DNA of 64,000 nucleotides, taken from NCBI GenBank assembly GCA_038030265.1, contig CM075943.1:39432001-39496000 (forward strand), in the 5' to 3' direction. Below are positions 33,216 through 45,326 of the stretch, in pieces. The notes under the pieces are model-generated. The model did no database searches. It saw only the letters and a list, made by a program, of their open reading frames with translations, and was not told the DNA's origin. The translations under genes were made by a program, and so were the position numbers. Within the stretch, counting starts at the first letter, position 1; each line of letters starts with the position of its first letter. Source of the DNA: Corythucha ciliata (Eukaryota; Arthropoda; Insecta; Hemiptera; Tingidae).

Positions 33216-33777
33216 TAATGTCATCACACTCTCCCGACTCCACTCCACTTTGACAATAACAATTAAATTTTAGTGAATAATCAAACAAATACCGTGCCAA
33301 TCCCTGCTAAAAAATAGTTGAAGTGTGTGAAGGTTACCCAAGATGAGAACATTGCAAGACATTTCTGTCTTGAAAGATGTCACCGTTGAATTCTCAAAAC
33401 CTGTTATGTATGGTATGACATCAAATGTTATAACTTTTTCGTGTTCACACGGAGACTTTTCTGTCATGCCACGGATGTCGTGACAGAAAAGTCTCCATGT
33501 GTACAGGCTTTAAGGGATCCTTGAGTGGATCCGACGCCGAAGTTGCAAGACTTGACGAAACGTTCTAATGTCTTTTTCCAGCAGCAGTAATGACGTTGCC
33601 AAAAATCCAATCAATTTGGGTTTGAAAGTCCGCGAAATTTAGGTTTGAAAAAGCCGAACCCACGAAATGTTGTGGCCCAAAACTTCGATTCGTACGAGCT
33701 GAATCCAAAAAATTGGGATTCAAACTTTCGAAGTAGCTCAAATTGCGATCTTTGTGATTTGAAAGAGCAAAAACGCG

Positions 33778-35978
33778 TACGATTGGTGTTGGATCAGATC
33801 GTGAGCAAAATTGTCTGGGTTTTTGGTGAAATGTTCCGTATTTCAGGCCCAAGTTTCCGGATTTTTCAGGGATTTTTTGTTTCTTTGTTTGAAGTTTGAC
33901 GGAGTGAATCAGTCTGTCTTGTTCTCCAACTAATCTGCACATGTTAATGTCAATAATTACCGCCCCTTTCTAGACGGGCATTGGTATCGGGTGCTCGACG
34001 CCCTCCTCTATAGTTACGCTAGTCGGCCAAAGTGCTCATTTTCAAAGCTAAACAGTACACTTTACGCTAAATTGGCGTAATATTTTGATTTTGAGGGCTT
34101 TGGGGTCAAAAAGTAAGATTCTGGAGCAAAATAAATTAGTTTTCACGTATCATTCTGGTTTAGGAAACGTAATACCATACATTATGAGGGACAACAGTCC
34201 CTTTTTAGTTCAATGAATCAGTTTGTAAGCCAAAATTTCAATTCTATGGCAAATAATCTGAATTTTGGACCTGAATTTACAGTTTTCAGACGGATGGTTG
34301 GGGTTGAGGATTGGTTTGGGATTGTGATCGCCCATACCTCACCTGGACCCGCAACTGATTATTTCAATTTTCTGCCCCACAGAAATTTGTTTTGTGGATT
34401 CATCTCACCACATATTATTGAAAGCTGGCAAATAAGTTGATTTGTCCATGCTGCCAAAGCATGTCCATTTTTTTACCGCATTTCCCCCATTGTCACGTAT
34501 TCACCGCATTGGTGGCTTATAATTGTTTTCTTCCTACAAGTGAATTCAAGCATAAAAAATTTAAATAATGTCAGCGCCTGTTTCTACCTGTAAAACTGAC
34601 CGCTGAATGGGGACCAGCCCTTCTATCTTGGATGTTAGATTCGTGCCGAACGACAGTGCGTCTTCCGGAGATAACAGAACACTGTTTTTTAGAGGCATTC
34701 AACACAGTTTGGGGGTGACGAGATGTTTGGAAATTCAAATCGATCAGTTTTCGGTGGCTTTGAAATACTTAAAACATAAGATTTAAAGTAAAATACACAA
34801 TTTTTAAAATCACCCCAACGCTCGCTTTTGGAGCCTTTGGCTTATTTCTCAGCATTACGCACGAAATGCAATTTTTGATAATGAAGAAATGACAAACATT
34901 TTTGAACTAAAATTCTCCTGATAAAGGAGAGGTTTCTATACAAATTATGATGGGATGTCTAGAAAACTAGTTTGTTCCGTCAGATCCTTGACCAGAACGG
35001 AGCGCACGCCTTCCTCTTCGTCCCTTGTCTGTAGCGAATGTCTGGACGCATTTTTTTTTTTTTTTTCGTCGTCTTTTTTAAAGGCCTTTGTTGTCAACTA
35101 AAGAATATTGACCAAGAAGAACGCAAGGTGTACAAAGAGCACGAGCCCCTGTCGCTAATGGCATGGGTTATTAGCCGATCCTCACGTCTTTTAACAATAA
35201 CGCATGATTATCAAGTCCTTCCTTCCTCATGGGCCCACTCACTCACTCGCTCTCTCTCTATACACATTTTTATCCTCCCTTGATCGCCTCTATTAACGCG
35301 GCTGAAAAGCCGCGATTCTTATTTTCTTTTACCATTCTTTCTTCGCACCCCCTCCCTTAACATCGCTAAAACTGGGAGTAATATCAATATTACTCTTTTA
35401 TCCGCATCAGCCAATGATACGAAATGAATACATTTTCTTTCAGCGAGACACAAGTTGATGAGGCAATAAGAGTGATCGTAAATTTTGTTTAAAGGAAACC
35501 CGTCTAACATTGTTTTCAATCAACATCGTTGATGCTCATCTTTTAAATTTCTCTATACTTTCGAACATGGAGCTAAGCAAAAGCAATAAACAATAGAGTA
35601 CTTTGCCTCCGCGTGAAAGGCTCGAGGAAAGTATAGAAAGTGGCACAATCACCGAATCCATTCTATCATGATCACTGCATTCAATACCCAAACAATAATC
35701 TTTTAAATGAACCCACTTCCTCAAAACCGCGTCTTTGTTCTTTTCCACCGCGCTCGGCAATGAGAAAAAGATAAAAAATATAAAACATTGAATGTAATAT
35801 AATTGTAAGAATAGGCTACGTGACGATGGAAAAGAGCTTCTTAGAGTCCCTCTCACAATAGTGTACGTGAAGACTTGCCGACGTGACTCTAGTATCCGGC
35901 GTTGCTATCCATCAGGGTCACAGAAATCCAAGCAGAACCTTTTCGATTTGTTATAATGTTAATAATAACAACAAAAAC
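33778..35978. other. Gene-poor stretch right of the palindrome
   Basis: No gene recognised. T-tract at 35049-35066. Small frames at 34213-34440 and 35536-35856 have no recognisable family. Confidence 0.4.

Positions 35979-36028
<50 letters not shown>
35979..36028. repeat. (AAT)n microsatellite
   Basis: About 16 uninterrupted AAT units. In one frame this would read as a poly-asparagine run, which is why a 64-codon frame appears here. Confidence 0.95.
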
Positions 36029-36030
<2 letters not shown>

Positions 36031-36094
36031 CGTGGCGAAATATTTCGCATTTTACACCATCTTTAAATAGGATCTGAGCATTCTCGACAACTGT

Positions 36095-36320
36095 CTAAAT
36101 GGACCATTTTCCAACATAAAAAAAAAACACTATTTTGGCTACGAAACCTTGTAGTTCTACGTGGTATATTAATGTTGTAAAGGCAAATGTTTGCCTTGAA
36201 TTAGCAACACCAATCTTGAAATCAAAGATTAAAACTGGCAGGATTTTGAACTAGGTAAATGTTTTCTTCGTTGCTATGGAGCGTTTTTTAAAAATATTGA
36301 ACGTTATTTTGTGGCTATAG
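36095..36320 (-). repeat. Dispersed repeat, copy 2 (empty site)
   Basis: Inverted relative to 4215-4735. It lacks the 228-bp MITE: between ATTAATGTTGTAAAGGCAAA and TTGCCTTGAATTAGC there is only one copy of the target. It also lacks the extra block found near 4275-4330 in copy 1. Confidence 0.7.
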
Positions 36321-38052
36321 TCCGTCCACTAAATGACCACTCTCGCCCGCCCTTGAATTTAGTAGAATGAGCTTCCCCTTTGCCCCTTCTTCTTAAAATA
36401 ACGCACCGGGAATAATCTTGGAACAAAATGATCACTGTGTAGCGTCTATACGTAACCATAGTGCCCGTAGTAAAAGTTTTTTTGTTGAGCTCTTTAAATA
36501 TTTTTGGTGGGAGTGAATAAATCGCATTATATAGAAATAAAGCAACACGTTCATCCCAGCCCAGTCCATCACTAAAGTGGACAAACTAGTTTAATACTCT
36601 AGCCTCTTTTTACAATGTTGTGATTGTGGCGTCACATCCCTATTTTTCATATTTTCATTTTTCTGCATGGGAGTGGGGGAAAAAAAAGTTTTCAAGTGTT
36701 TTTTCGTGATCATTTCATCCTAATAACTCATTTTCCACGCATTTTATTTTTTTTAATTTTTACGAAAAATGGTCCATTAGTTGTCTAATTTATTTATTTT
36801 ATTAGTTTGTCCAAGTTAGTCACAAGTCACAACCGTCATTTGTCCGTTTTTCTCGGTACGGGATGAGGTGAGAAAGGTGATACATCCGTCACTGCTGACT
36901 CATTGTCACTCTTCATTAGCACATTTTGTTTTCACCGCTGGAATACCAGGATGAGTCGCCTCTCTGAGTTTTTCCAAATACAATGAATTTTTGAATGCAA
37001 AAATTCAAATTAAACAATCGAGGACTTGCCGAATGTAAATAATTGGTGCTGACAGTCGTGACGTATACCTATGATGAATCATTGCTGCTGCCAAAATAAT
37101 ATGAGATTTCGGGGAAATATATAGTGTAGGTACTTCGGGGAAAAATCCTCTCCACCCACAAAAAAAAATACAGGTTTTGTAATGAAGTTTTCCAGGTAAT
37201 GAAGTTTTAATTAAGGGTTTCAGTTTCTCGGATGTTTCGCGGGTCATTTTCCCTTCAAACTACCAGATTTCCGTGTAGTAAGCCAATATTTTACTATAAT
37301 AGACCGTTATGGGCAAATATTTCAAGTTTCACGGGCTGAACAGCGAGTTATATACGCGACGATCTGTATAGCTGTATATTAAGGTATACGTACTACGGCA
37401 ACGAGCAGTTTATTTAGCCCGAGATGAATGAGACTTCTGGACAAAGCTTCTTGCTTTTAAGAAGAGTAGAGGAAACCATTTATGGCACAATAATAATATT
37501 GATAGGATTGTGAGTTAATGGTGCCAGTTTGAGACGATAATACTATAAGCTTTGTAGCCGAATCTGTAAGTTTTGATTTGACTCAAATTGAGCCTTTACG
37601 CCCAATTTTTGGCCGATATAAAGATTTGTCCTCTCTCTTCACCTCAAACAATCGAAATTTAGGGGTCAAAGAGTCATTTTCTCTAAGAAAAAAATCCATT
37701 CTCCGGTGTAAGTTGTAACGTGGTTAGTCTTTTTTTGTCTCCCCACGATAGCCATCAGCTTTGAATCAATAACCGAAATCAATAGCCGGAAATTGAAATT
37801 TGAAAAGAGACAAATCCTTGGTTTTTAAAGAGAGAAAATCACGGGATTGAAAGAGCCAAAAGAACGAAATGTAAAAAGGAAAAACACTGTTGTTGAAGTT
37901 GTACCTCCCCAAGCACCGATACCTGGGGCCGCAGCGCCCCCTCGGCCGACGATTGTACTCAGTTTTGTTGGTAGAACAACGAGTTGTGACGCCAATTGGC
38001 CAGTTTTGGGACGACAGTGCTCAGTTTTGTGTACGGAGGAGAAAGCTATACC
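36321..38052. other. Gene-poor stretch
   Basis: No gene recognised. A weak family E repeat signal lies at 37790-37870. Small frames at 37005-37247 and 37825-38176 overlap on both strands. Confidence 0.4.
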
Positions 38053-38546
38053 GATGGGGAACTTGCACATTTTTCAAGCAATGGGGTTTCTTGAAGAGGG
38101 CTCTTCAAAAAGACTATTGCTCACATTAAACATTGAAATCAATCAAGGCTTTTTTTCGAATTTTCAAACATTTTGAGTGGGGGGTTTGATTACGTCAAAG
38201 GATAGTTCATGAAATGATGGTGTGGGGAAGAGAAGGTAAAGCGTGTTTTCCTTGGGACAATTTTTCTTCTTATTTGTAACCTTTTGTAATTTTTCTTCAC
38301 CGTTAGTTTACGTTTGTTTAGCCAGGATTTTTGTTTGGTCGGCCTTGTTTTGGGAAGTGTTTCACAACTAAACATTGACGTCACTTCCCCTCACACCATC
38401 CATCCCCTCCTGAAGAACTTTGAAATTTATTTAAAAATCACCAGACGCATCAATCGGGCTGCAACTACCGTGATTTCCTTCTCCCCATGTGCCAATTCAT
38501 CGGTATACTTTTCTCCCAAATCGGACATTCATGCAATTTCCCCATT
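38053..38546. mobile_element. MITE with GATGGGGAACTTGCA ends, copy B
   Basis: The ends are GATGGGGAACTTGCACAT (38053-38070) and, in complement, AATGGGGAAATTGCATG (38530-38546). The interior aligns with copy A (21072-21518) in reverse orientation at roughly 75-80 percent, with indels. No coding frame is recognised. Confidence 0.7.
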
Positions 38547-38919
38547 TGTCAGTATAGACTATGGGTTTGGCCACAATTTTATTAGTCGTATACAGCGAAT
38601 TACGACGCTAATAGGCCCATAATGATTATCGGGCTGGAACTATTCGGTTTTGTGGGGTAAACAGCGAGTTATGGCCCCGCATAGTGGCCCAAATATTTCA
38701 TTGTTTTATTTTTCGCACCCTTTTGTTCGTAATTGGGCTTTACCGATTCATTAAAATAAATAAATTTTCGTCCATAATCGCTCATTATCGCCAATAATCG
38801 TTATAATCGTTATAAAAGATTGGAGCAAAAACGGAGCCAAAATATTGAGGCGAAGTTTGGACGAGGGGTGGCTGGAAATAAGGGATCGAGGAAACCCGTC
38901 TAATACCCCACCAACAATC

Positions 38920-39430
38920 GCAAAATTGCTCGTTTCTGGTCTTTATTTTGTGAAATTGTAAGTGTCGGGCCTAAATATTCACGGCATTGCTAGTTTCTTG
39001 TCCTTCTTTTCACGAAATTGCAACTTTCGGGGCTTCTTCTTAGTGAACGAGGAACTCTGTCGGACCGGCCATAATAGCGCCCATGAAGTCTGGTGAATAG
39101 CCGTAAAATGTTGACATTTTGGAGTTGAACATTCTCGAAATTGGTAGTTTCCTGGCTGAATTTGCATGTTTCAGGTATTTAATTACGTGAAGTTGCAATT
39201 TTATCGTCTTTATTTTCACAAAATTGCCAGTTTCCGGTCCTTATTTACGTGAAATAGCAAGTTTCTGGGTCATTTTACTTCTTTTATTAGTGGGCGCAGA
39301 CCCTGGGCGCCCAATCCCTGGCGAATAGCCACCAAATTACATAATCTGAAGCTAAATATCAATTAATTCGCAAGTTTATCCACGAAATCTCCTCACGCAT
39401 ATTTGGAGATTCGTGATTCGTTGCTTTTTT
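38920..39430. repeat. Family A minisatellite
   Basis: Repeated variants of CACGAAATTGCAAGTTTCTGGTCCTT at roughly 30-35 bp steps, with insertions such as the CGGACCGGCCATAATAGC block near 39060. Related arrays are at 15420-16200 and 42240-43380. Confidence 0.6.
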
Positions 39431-42239
39431 TTCGTCCTGACCCTGCCCATAACTCAGATTACCACGAAAACGGTCCTAATTGTGTATTTACCGTTAGTTT
39501 ACGTTTTTTAGCCAGGATTTTTGTTTGGTCGGCCTTTTAAGCCCTTCAAACAACAAAAAAACTTGGATGTGGATGAATCGCTTGAACAAAGTCGTTTGTT
39601 TATTAGGGGCATGTCGGAAGTCCCATAATTTGCGTTTGTTTAGCATTTCGATTTTCGAAACATTGTTTATTTTATTAAACAAACAAGGGATGGATACACC
39701 CAAGGGTACAACCAACTTCAACTATGAGCGCCAGCGTGTTAATTTGAGTTTTTAGCCGTGTGCTGCATAACATCCACCCTCTGGACCCATCATCGTGTTG
39801 TCTTCAATCCTGGTCTGGATTCTATCCCGAAAACTGAGTTTTCGGCCTCTGCATTGCTCATAAAGCCTCACTAATCTTAATAATTAGGTCGAAAACTGGT
39901 TACTTAGTCCTAAAAATTAACTATTCTGGCTACAAATCACCCGTAAAGTCCGTCAAAATATGTCCGAATTGAACAATAATCTAAAATTTGGATGAAAACC
40001 TGTCTATGGTGAAGGATGAGCGAGTTTTTCGACACAAGAAATAGATAAATCCCCTACTGTGACTGGGCGTCTCCGATTAAGGGGATCTCGAATCATCCAG
40101 TATCTGCAGGGAAACAAACAGCGATTTCAAGGAACCTTGTCAGAAAACGTCATCTATTATTGAGGGAGAGGGTTCGCGTTATAATATCTAAACTTGGAGG
40201 AAAAACGTTAAATAAATAACTAAAAAAATGACGCATAAAAATTCAACGCAATGCGGCATGCTCCCTAAAGTTTCACAGTAAGTATTCACGGCTCAGGACG
40301 ACGCTACCTTGAGATTTGCGTTTTTTTTTTGTTATCTTTTGATAAAAAAAAAACGTTTTTCTAGTTTCGTTTAATTTTTTATTGCTCTGTTTATGGTGAT
40401 TACAAAAAATAAAAAGCGCTGAAAAGGAAAAAACGAAATGTTCGCAATTGAGTCTTAAGTGCATCGTGATAAACCGAGTAGCTTTTAGCTCCACCCCCAC
40501 CACCACCCCGCGATCCCATCCCCACCACTTGTGTTTACGAGCTGTTGTACGAGCGAATCGAAAAAGCACCACCAAATTGAAGACATGAGTTTATAGCTTC
40601 GAGAAAACATGGGTGTTCTTTAAGAGCCCACGTTTAGCAGGGAAATTAAAAAAAAAAAAAACTTTGGAGCGAGTTCGTAGCCTATACTTAGTGGGAATTA
40701 TGACGCTTTGGTTCTCCCTCCCCCGCCGTCAATGATCTTGTGGGTGAGCTCAACAATTGACGGTTGTTGTTCACATGAAACAGTTTATTGTAATAATAGG
40801 GCCTCCTCTAAAAATCCCCATATAAACAACCCAGTAGTATTTCACGTCACCCTGGAGGTTTACGGCTGTCTATTCAGGTATTGAAAAAAGGACGTTGTTA
40901 TTTCGCCAAATTGGATCACCAATTTCGTGTACATTACGGTTTTTTTGTATAATTAAAGTCAAGGAACTACCTATAGCATTTATGATTTTTTTACTTCCCT
41001 CCACTACCCCTCCACTACAGTTCCCAAATTTCTACATCCTTCCAGTCTTAGTTTTCCCTGGAAGAGCCTTCCAAACTTAATTAAGACCGAACGTAAATAT
41101 TGTCTAATAAATCACCCGAATAATGAAGTCTAACCATATTATTCCCCCGAGGGGGAGGTGGTGGTGGAGGTCACTATCGCACCCCTAAAAATTTGATGAA
41201 GAGGTGGAGGTTACACAGCTAACAACAAAAAAAGCTTAGTAGGTCAAATCTTTACCTTAAAAAAGCCGTTTAAAGCAACGACAGTGCTAAAAAAAACCTA
41301 TCTCTTTTATCGTTCAAGACTCCGACAAGTGTAACTGAGCTCATAGTTTACAGAAATTGATCTCTAGGTGAAAGCTTGAAGAGAAAAAGAAATAAAACGC
41401 TAAGAATGGCGAGGAAATTGATAGTAACAAAAGAGAAAACTGTCCTGTAAAAAAAAGTTACGAAGTGGGAGATTTGGAAGAGAGAAGGTGTTTTCATAGA
41501 TGAAAATTTTCATGTTGCATACACCTGACTATCGTGAAATAGCGAGACACCCCCCCCCCCCAGTACTAAAGAGGGGAATTTTTTATGAGAGGGGGGAGTG
41601 GTACATTTTTATGGAAGCTCATTGTAATTTGGTAAGGTCATGAACGGTGGGTGGTTGGTTATGCGAGAAATTTTATTGTATCCGGTAGCTCATGGCCAAA
41701 GCGCTGGAGAAATGTGGTTGTGCGTGATTGGGAGGCGGAGGGGAGGGGTCCTGACGCGTACGTGCTTCAAATTGTAATGGTGAATTTACGCGGTCAAATT
41801 AATTAAATTCAACTCACGGGCCTTCGATCGTGTGTATTGACATTAATTCCAACTCCTCAAGGTTTACCACCGTGTGACTGGGTTGATGACAACACGCAAA
41901 TGCAGCTACAGTTTACCTGGCTAGAATCATAGCCGGCGATGGGTGGGGTGGAGGTTTCATTGAGAAATCCGAAAATCCCTTGGTGTTTTCCGGCTACAAC
42001 ACTCTCTGTTATTCCCAGAAACCGATTACTTGAATAAAATAAGATTTTACCGTCAGAAGTTCATTACTCTGACTGGAATCGCGAACGATCGAGCATCAGA
42101 AACTGACCATAGGCCCAGGAAATAATAAGCAATCTCACCTCAAAAATTCATTCTTGGTCTGTCAAGCACACAGCATTTTTCCCAGACGTTGCATCTAATT
42201 AATTTCATCGTTTTGAGCTTATGATGTTAAGCAAAGGCA
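39431..42239. other. Gene-poor stretch
   Basis: No gene recognised. The phrase TAGCCAGGATTTTTGTTTGGTCGGCC occurs twice (38318-38344 and 39511-39536), a short direct repeat. G- and C-rich runs occur at 41550-41562. Confidence 0.4.
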
Positions 42240-43380
42240 ATTTTGCGTCGGGAGTCAGAAATTGTGATATCGCCCAAATTAGGACCCAACTTGCAAACTC
42301 TACATATTTACAATCGCGCGGCTATTCGTCAAGTTATGAGCGCAGTCGAGGCCTCGCAATGTCCCAGCAACTTGCTGTTTCACGAAAATAGAGACCAGAA
42401 ACTCGCAATTTCGTCTAAGTAAAGTCCTGAAACTTGAAAATTGACGAATATTCAGTCAGGAAACTTCCAATTTCACGGATATATTGCTCAAAAATTTTTG
42501 CGACTGCTCGCCCACGAAATTTGCACTTTCGTGGCCGCCTAAGCTACGTTTCACGATCACTAGCAAACAAAAACAAAAAAACGAGAAAATCAAGACCGAA
42601 AACGACTGAATTCCCGGCTATTCATGCCTGAAACTTGCAATTTTGCTTAATTCAAGAGGTGAAACTTACAATCACACGAATATTCATCCTGGAAAGTGCA
42701 AGTTTCGTGGATATTCGCCTTCCAAATGTTGCAATTTCGTGGCAATTTGAGAGACGTCGGCCACTGTCATGGCCGGCTAGCGAAATCACACAAAAAAATC
42801 CCCAAAACTTACAATTCCGCAGGTCTTTAGCTGCGAGTAGCTGTAGACTTGGAGTGAAGTCGGTGCTGGCTTGCCCGAGATCCACGGCCGCTCAAGAAAA
42901 AGTCCGGAACTGTCAATTTTGTGAAAATTAAGGCATTTAACTCGCAGTATCGCGAAAATTCAGAAAGGAAATTTCAAATATTGTGAAATGTTGAAATTTC
43001 GCGGCTCAGCAAACAAGTAAAGACCTGGGGCCCCTGAAACTTCCAATATTTGACAAATATTCAGCTAGGGGGGCAAGTACGAAGGGGCGTTATAATTTTA
43101 ACACGGCGTCATCCTGTCACAATTAAAATGGTTGCCATGTGGATACCACCCGTGTTATTTCATATAACACCCCTTCGTACTTCAGCCCCAGGAAACTTCC
43201 GATTTCGCCAATATTTAGCTTTAAAAATGTGGCAATTTTGTGACTATTCGACAGATTTTGCGCCCTGCCGTGGCCGGCTAGACCTGGATCCGCGATCACT
43301 AAAAACATGCAATTTCGCGGAAATTGGGACAAGAAACTTGCAATAGGGAACTTGCATGGGTCAAAAATTTGGATAAAAAT
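42240..43380. repeat. Family A minisatellite, long degenerate array
   Basis: Many variants of GAAACTTGCAATTTCGCGAAAATT. A larger unit with ATGGCCGGCTAG is seen twice (42770-42781 and 43272-43284). A small MITE (43077-43187) interrupts it. Unit boundaries are too worn to give a single period by eye. Confidence 0.6.
43077..43187. mobile_element. 111-bp MITE inside family A array
   Basis: Inverted ends AGTACGAAGGGGCGTTATA and TATAACACCCCTTCGTACT differ by one base. The flanks are minisatellite sequence (GGGGGCA and TCAGCCCC). There is no coding frame. Target duplication not resolved. Confidence 0.7.
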
Positions 43381-43800
43381 GTATTGCTGACTGGCAATTG
43401 GTATCTGAAAATGAGTTATCTTTAGTTAAATTGTTTTTGAAACCAGCCATTAATGAGCAAATTAGCAATAAAATATCGTTATTTTTTATGCCCACGAAAA
43501 CGTCTTCTGATCGGGTGATCACCAGTGACGTAGTTAAACGGACTGACACGGTCGACCCGTCCCTCACACTCACTACATACTTTTCGACGTTGTTTACATT
43601 AATTTTATTCGGATATTTATGTTTAAGTGAAACGCAAAATAATTTTAATGGTTCACGAGCCAACTCCACAAGCTCATATTTATGAAATTGAAGTTGTTAG
43701 TAGAGTCGCTTAAACTACGAGGGTTAGTGGTTAAATCATGCATAAGTCTGTAGCCGCAGGAGCCTACATCGTCTGTCTTCCCTAGTTGAGGTTCGTCAAA

Positions 43801-43838
43801 AACGGACCATTTTCGGCTGCTCGCCATCTTCAGCATGC
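43801..43838 (-). ncRNA. Hammerhead-like motif, degenerate
   Basis: On the minus strand CTGAAGA is followed by a GGC/GCC stem and GAAAATGGTCC. The box GAAA is kept, but the short ACCGGT helix seen in the partner copy has become AATGGT, so self-cleavage is doubtful. Confidence 0.35.
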
Positions 43839-43876
43839 CCCAGCATTGCATTGCAGAAACTAGCATTGCAGAAACC

Positions 43877-43916
43877 AAATGCTGAAGATGGCGAGCAGCC
43901 GAAACCGGTCCGTTTT
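43877..43916 (+). ncRNA. Hammerhead-ribozyme-like motif
   Basis: In order: AAATG (stem I, pairing with CGTTT after the presumed cleavage site, including one G-U pair), CTGAAGA (the CUGANGA box, 43882-43888), a stem II GGC-GAGCA-GCC, GAAA, and ACCGGTC ending in a plausible NUH cleavage site after 43910. An extra U sits between CUGAAGA and stem II, and stem III is minimal and self-complementary (ACCGGT). Hammerheads with minimal stem III are known from Penelope-like elements; activity here is inference. Confidence 0.5.
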
Positions 43917-43982
43917 TGACGAACCTCAACGAGGGAAGACAGACGATGTAGGCTCCTACGGCTACAGACTTATGCATGATTT

Positions 43983-45326
43983 ATGAGATTGCTTTGAGGC
44001 AAGTTCGCAACCTAGCAATAACCCTCTCTCTCATGCTTCTTGATTGAGTCGGGATCAGTCGGGATTGAGTTAATTTCCATTGCCGTTTTTCTGCTTGTGT
44101 TGTGTTGCTCGTGCTTCTGTGTTCCAATTTTTCCTCATGTCTTCTTTATGAAATTTCGCGGCTATTCATCAAGACTGAACTCCATCCAAAAAAAAGGGGC
44201 CCAGGAACTTGTAATTTCACATAAGTAAAGACTAGAAACGTGCTATGTCACTGATACCCCTCGCTGGAAGCGATGTGATTTTGATGGACTTGATGGGGCA
44301 GCGGAGGAACTACAAGAGTTGTTGCTAACCTCGAATCACGCGAATGGAATGAAACACCAGTCTGCGGGACTAATTTCGTAGCCAAAGCATGAATGCGTAG
44401 CATTATTGTTCTCCCTTTCAGCTTCTTCAAAGTCATGAACACGACCGCTCTTTTCTTTTCATTTCCTGCACAGTTATGAAATATATTTTTAGTCAAACAA
44501 CATGAAACGGGACATTTTTTTTTTAATGGAACGATCAAAAAAACCTTTAGACTTCACTCGAGGAGCTAAATATCATTTTGATGATTTCATACGCTCTAGT
44601 TGTCATTTCCTGGACTTAATAACTACAGCGTGGCATTCCCAGACAGAAGAGGCAAAAACCGGCACCAGCATCGTCTCTTTGGATTAAACCAAGCGAATTG
44701 ATTTACCCATACGCGTGCTCTATCTGAATCTCAGATTGGGGGACGAAAGATAAATACACAGAAGGAATGCTTTATGAAGAATCTTTCTCAGTTCCTGCAC
44801 ACTTTATTTAGTATAAGTATATAAGATGACTCGCAAAAGAGCGTAAACTTTCACATTAAATGTATTAATAAGTCACTAAAACTTCATCTTAAAGGACATA
44901 ATTTAATTCAGGCCCCTGTGAGTCATGGAAAATGTCTATATAAAAGAGAACTTCGGAAATTATCTTCCCCAAACTCGTCCTCCAGCGCCTAAACAACCCA
45001 TATAGAGTTTTCATTCAAGAAGTGACACCAAGGCGACTCCTCTCCACCATTTTATTCTTCGAAGTTCGAGTAATTACTCATCAAGTAAAATAAAGCTTCA
45101 TCTAGGAAAAAGCAATAAACATATTTTAGTACCACCCGGCGAGCCTCTCATAATTATATTGAAAAAATTTCGCTCCGGCAGCTGGCGGTCGGAAAGAGTG
45201 CATTTCATTTTGTATACGGATACCCTAAGCCGTCCCAGAAGTAGTAATGTTGAGACCATGATTTGTTTCGTTTATGTTTGACCCTCCCTCGTACTGTTTG
45301 CTGCCGGGTTTGTTTAAGCTGAACTT
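43983..45326. other. Unannotated stretch
   Basis: No gene recognised. A 40-bp piece at 45170-45209 (CGCTCCGGCAGCTGG ... GTGCATTTCATT) repeats an internal block of the fold-back at 5281-6085. Confidence 0.4.

Larger units (their letters stand above)
31253..33777 (-). repeat. Large palindrome, right arm
   Basis: Inverted copy of 28293-30817. The content is mirrored: 157-bp tandem repeats (31253-31880), the segment with short frames matching 29166-30062, a MITE (33042-33215), a hairpin (about 33445-33510) and family E repeat up to 33777. Beyond 33777 the sequences are unrelated. Confidence 0.95.
43691..43982 (-). mobile_element. Penelope-like element remnant A
   Basis: A minus-strand segment (43691-43837) and its inverted partial copy (43880-43982) share GATGGCGAGCAGCCGAAA, GACGAACCTCAAC and GGGAAGACAGACGATGTAGG. 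They are separated only by a short GCATTGCAGAAAC duplication. The same sequence flanks reverse-transcriptase coding sequence at locus B (52170-52626), which identifies it as Penelope-like terminal sequence. Inverted or partial terminal copies are common in this group. Confidence 0.7.

Noticed and set aside
28293..33777. Palindrome as a missed sequencing-adapter artefact
   Set aside because: Such artefacts have no unique spacer and both outer flanks would also mirror. Here there is a 435-bp asymmetric centre, a few real arm differences, and unrelated flanks on each side. Other assembly errors remain possible.
35883..36077. 64-codon frame with a long asparagine run
   Set aside because: The run is an (AAT)n microsatellite and the rest has no similarity I recognise.
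43361..43685. Overlapping open frames of about 100 codons on both strands
   Set aside because: Both strands are open over the same 290 bp and neither protein resembles a known family. The stretch sits between minisatellite and a Penelope-like remnant, so chance is more likely than coding.
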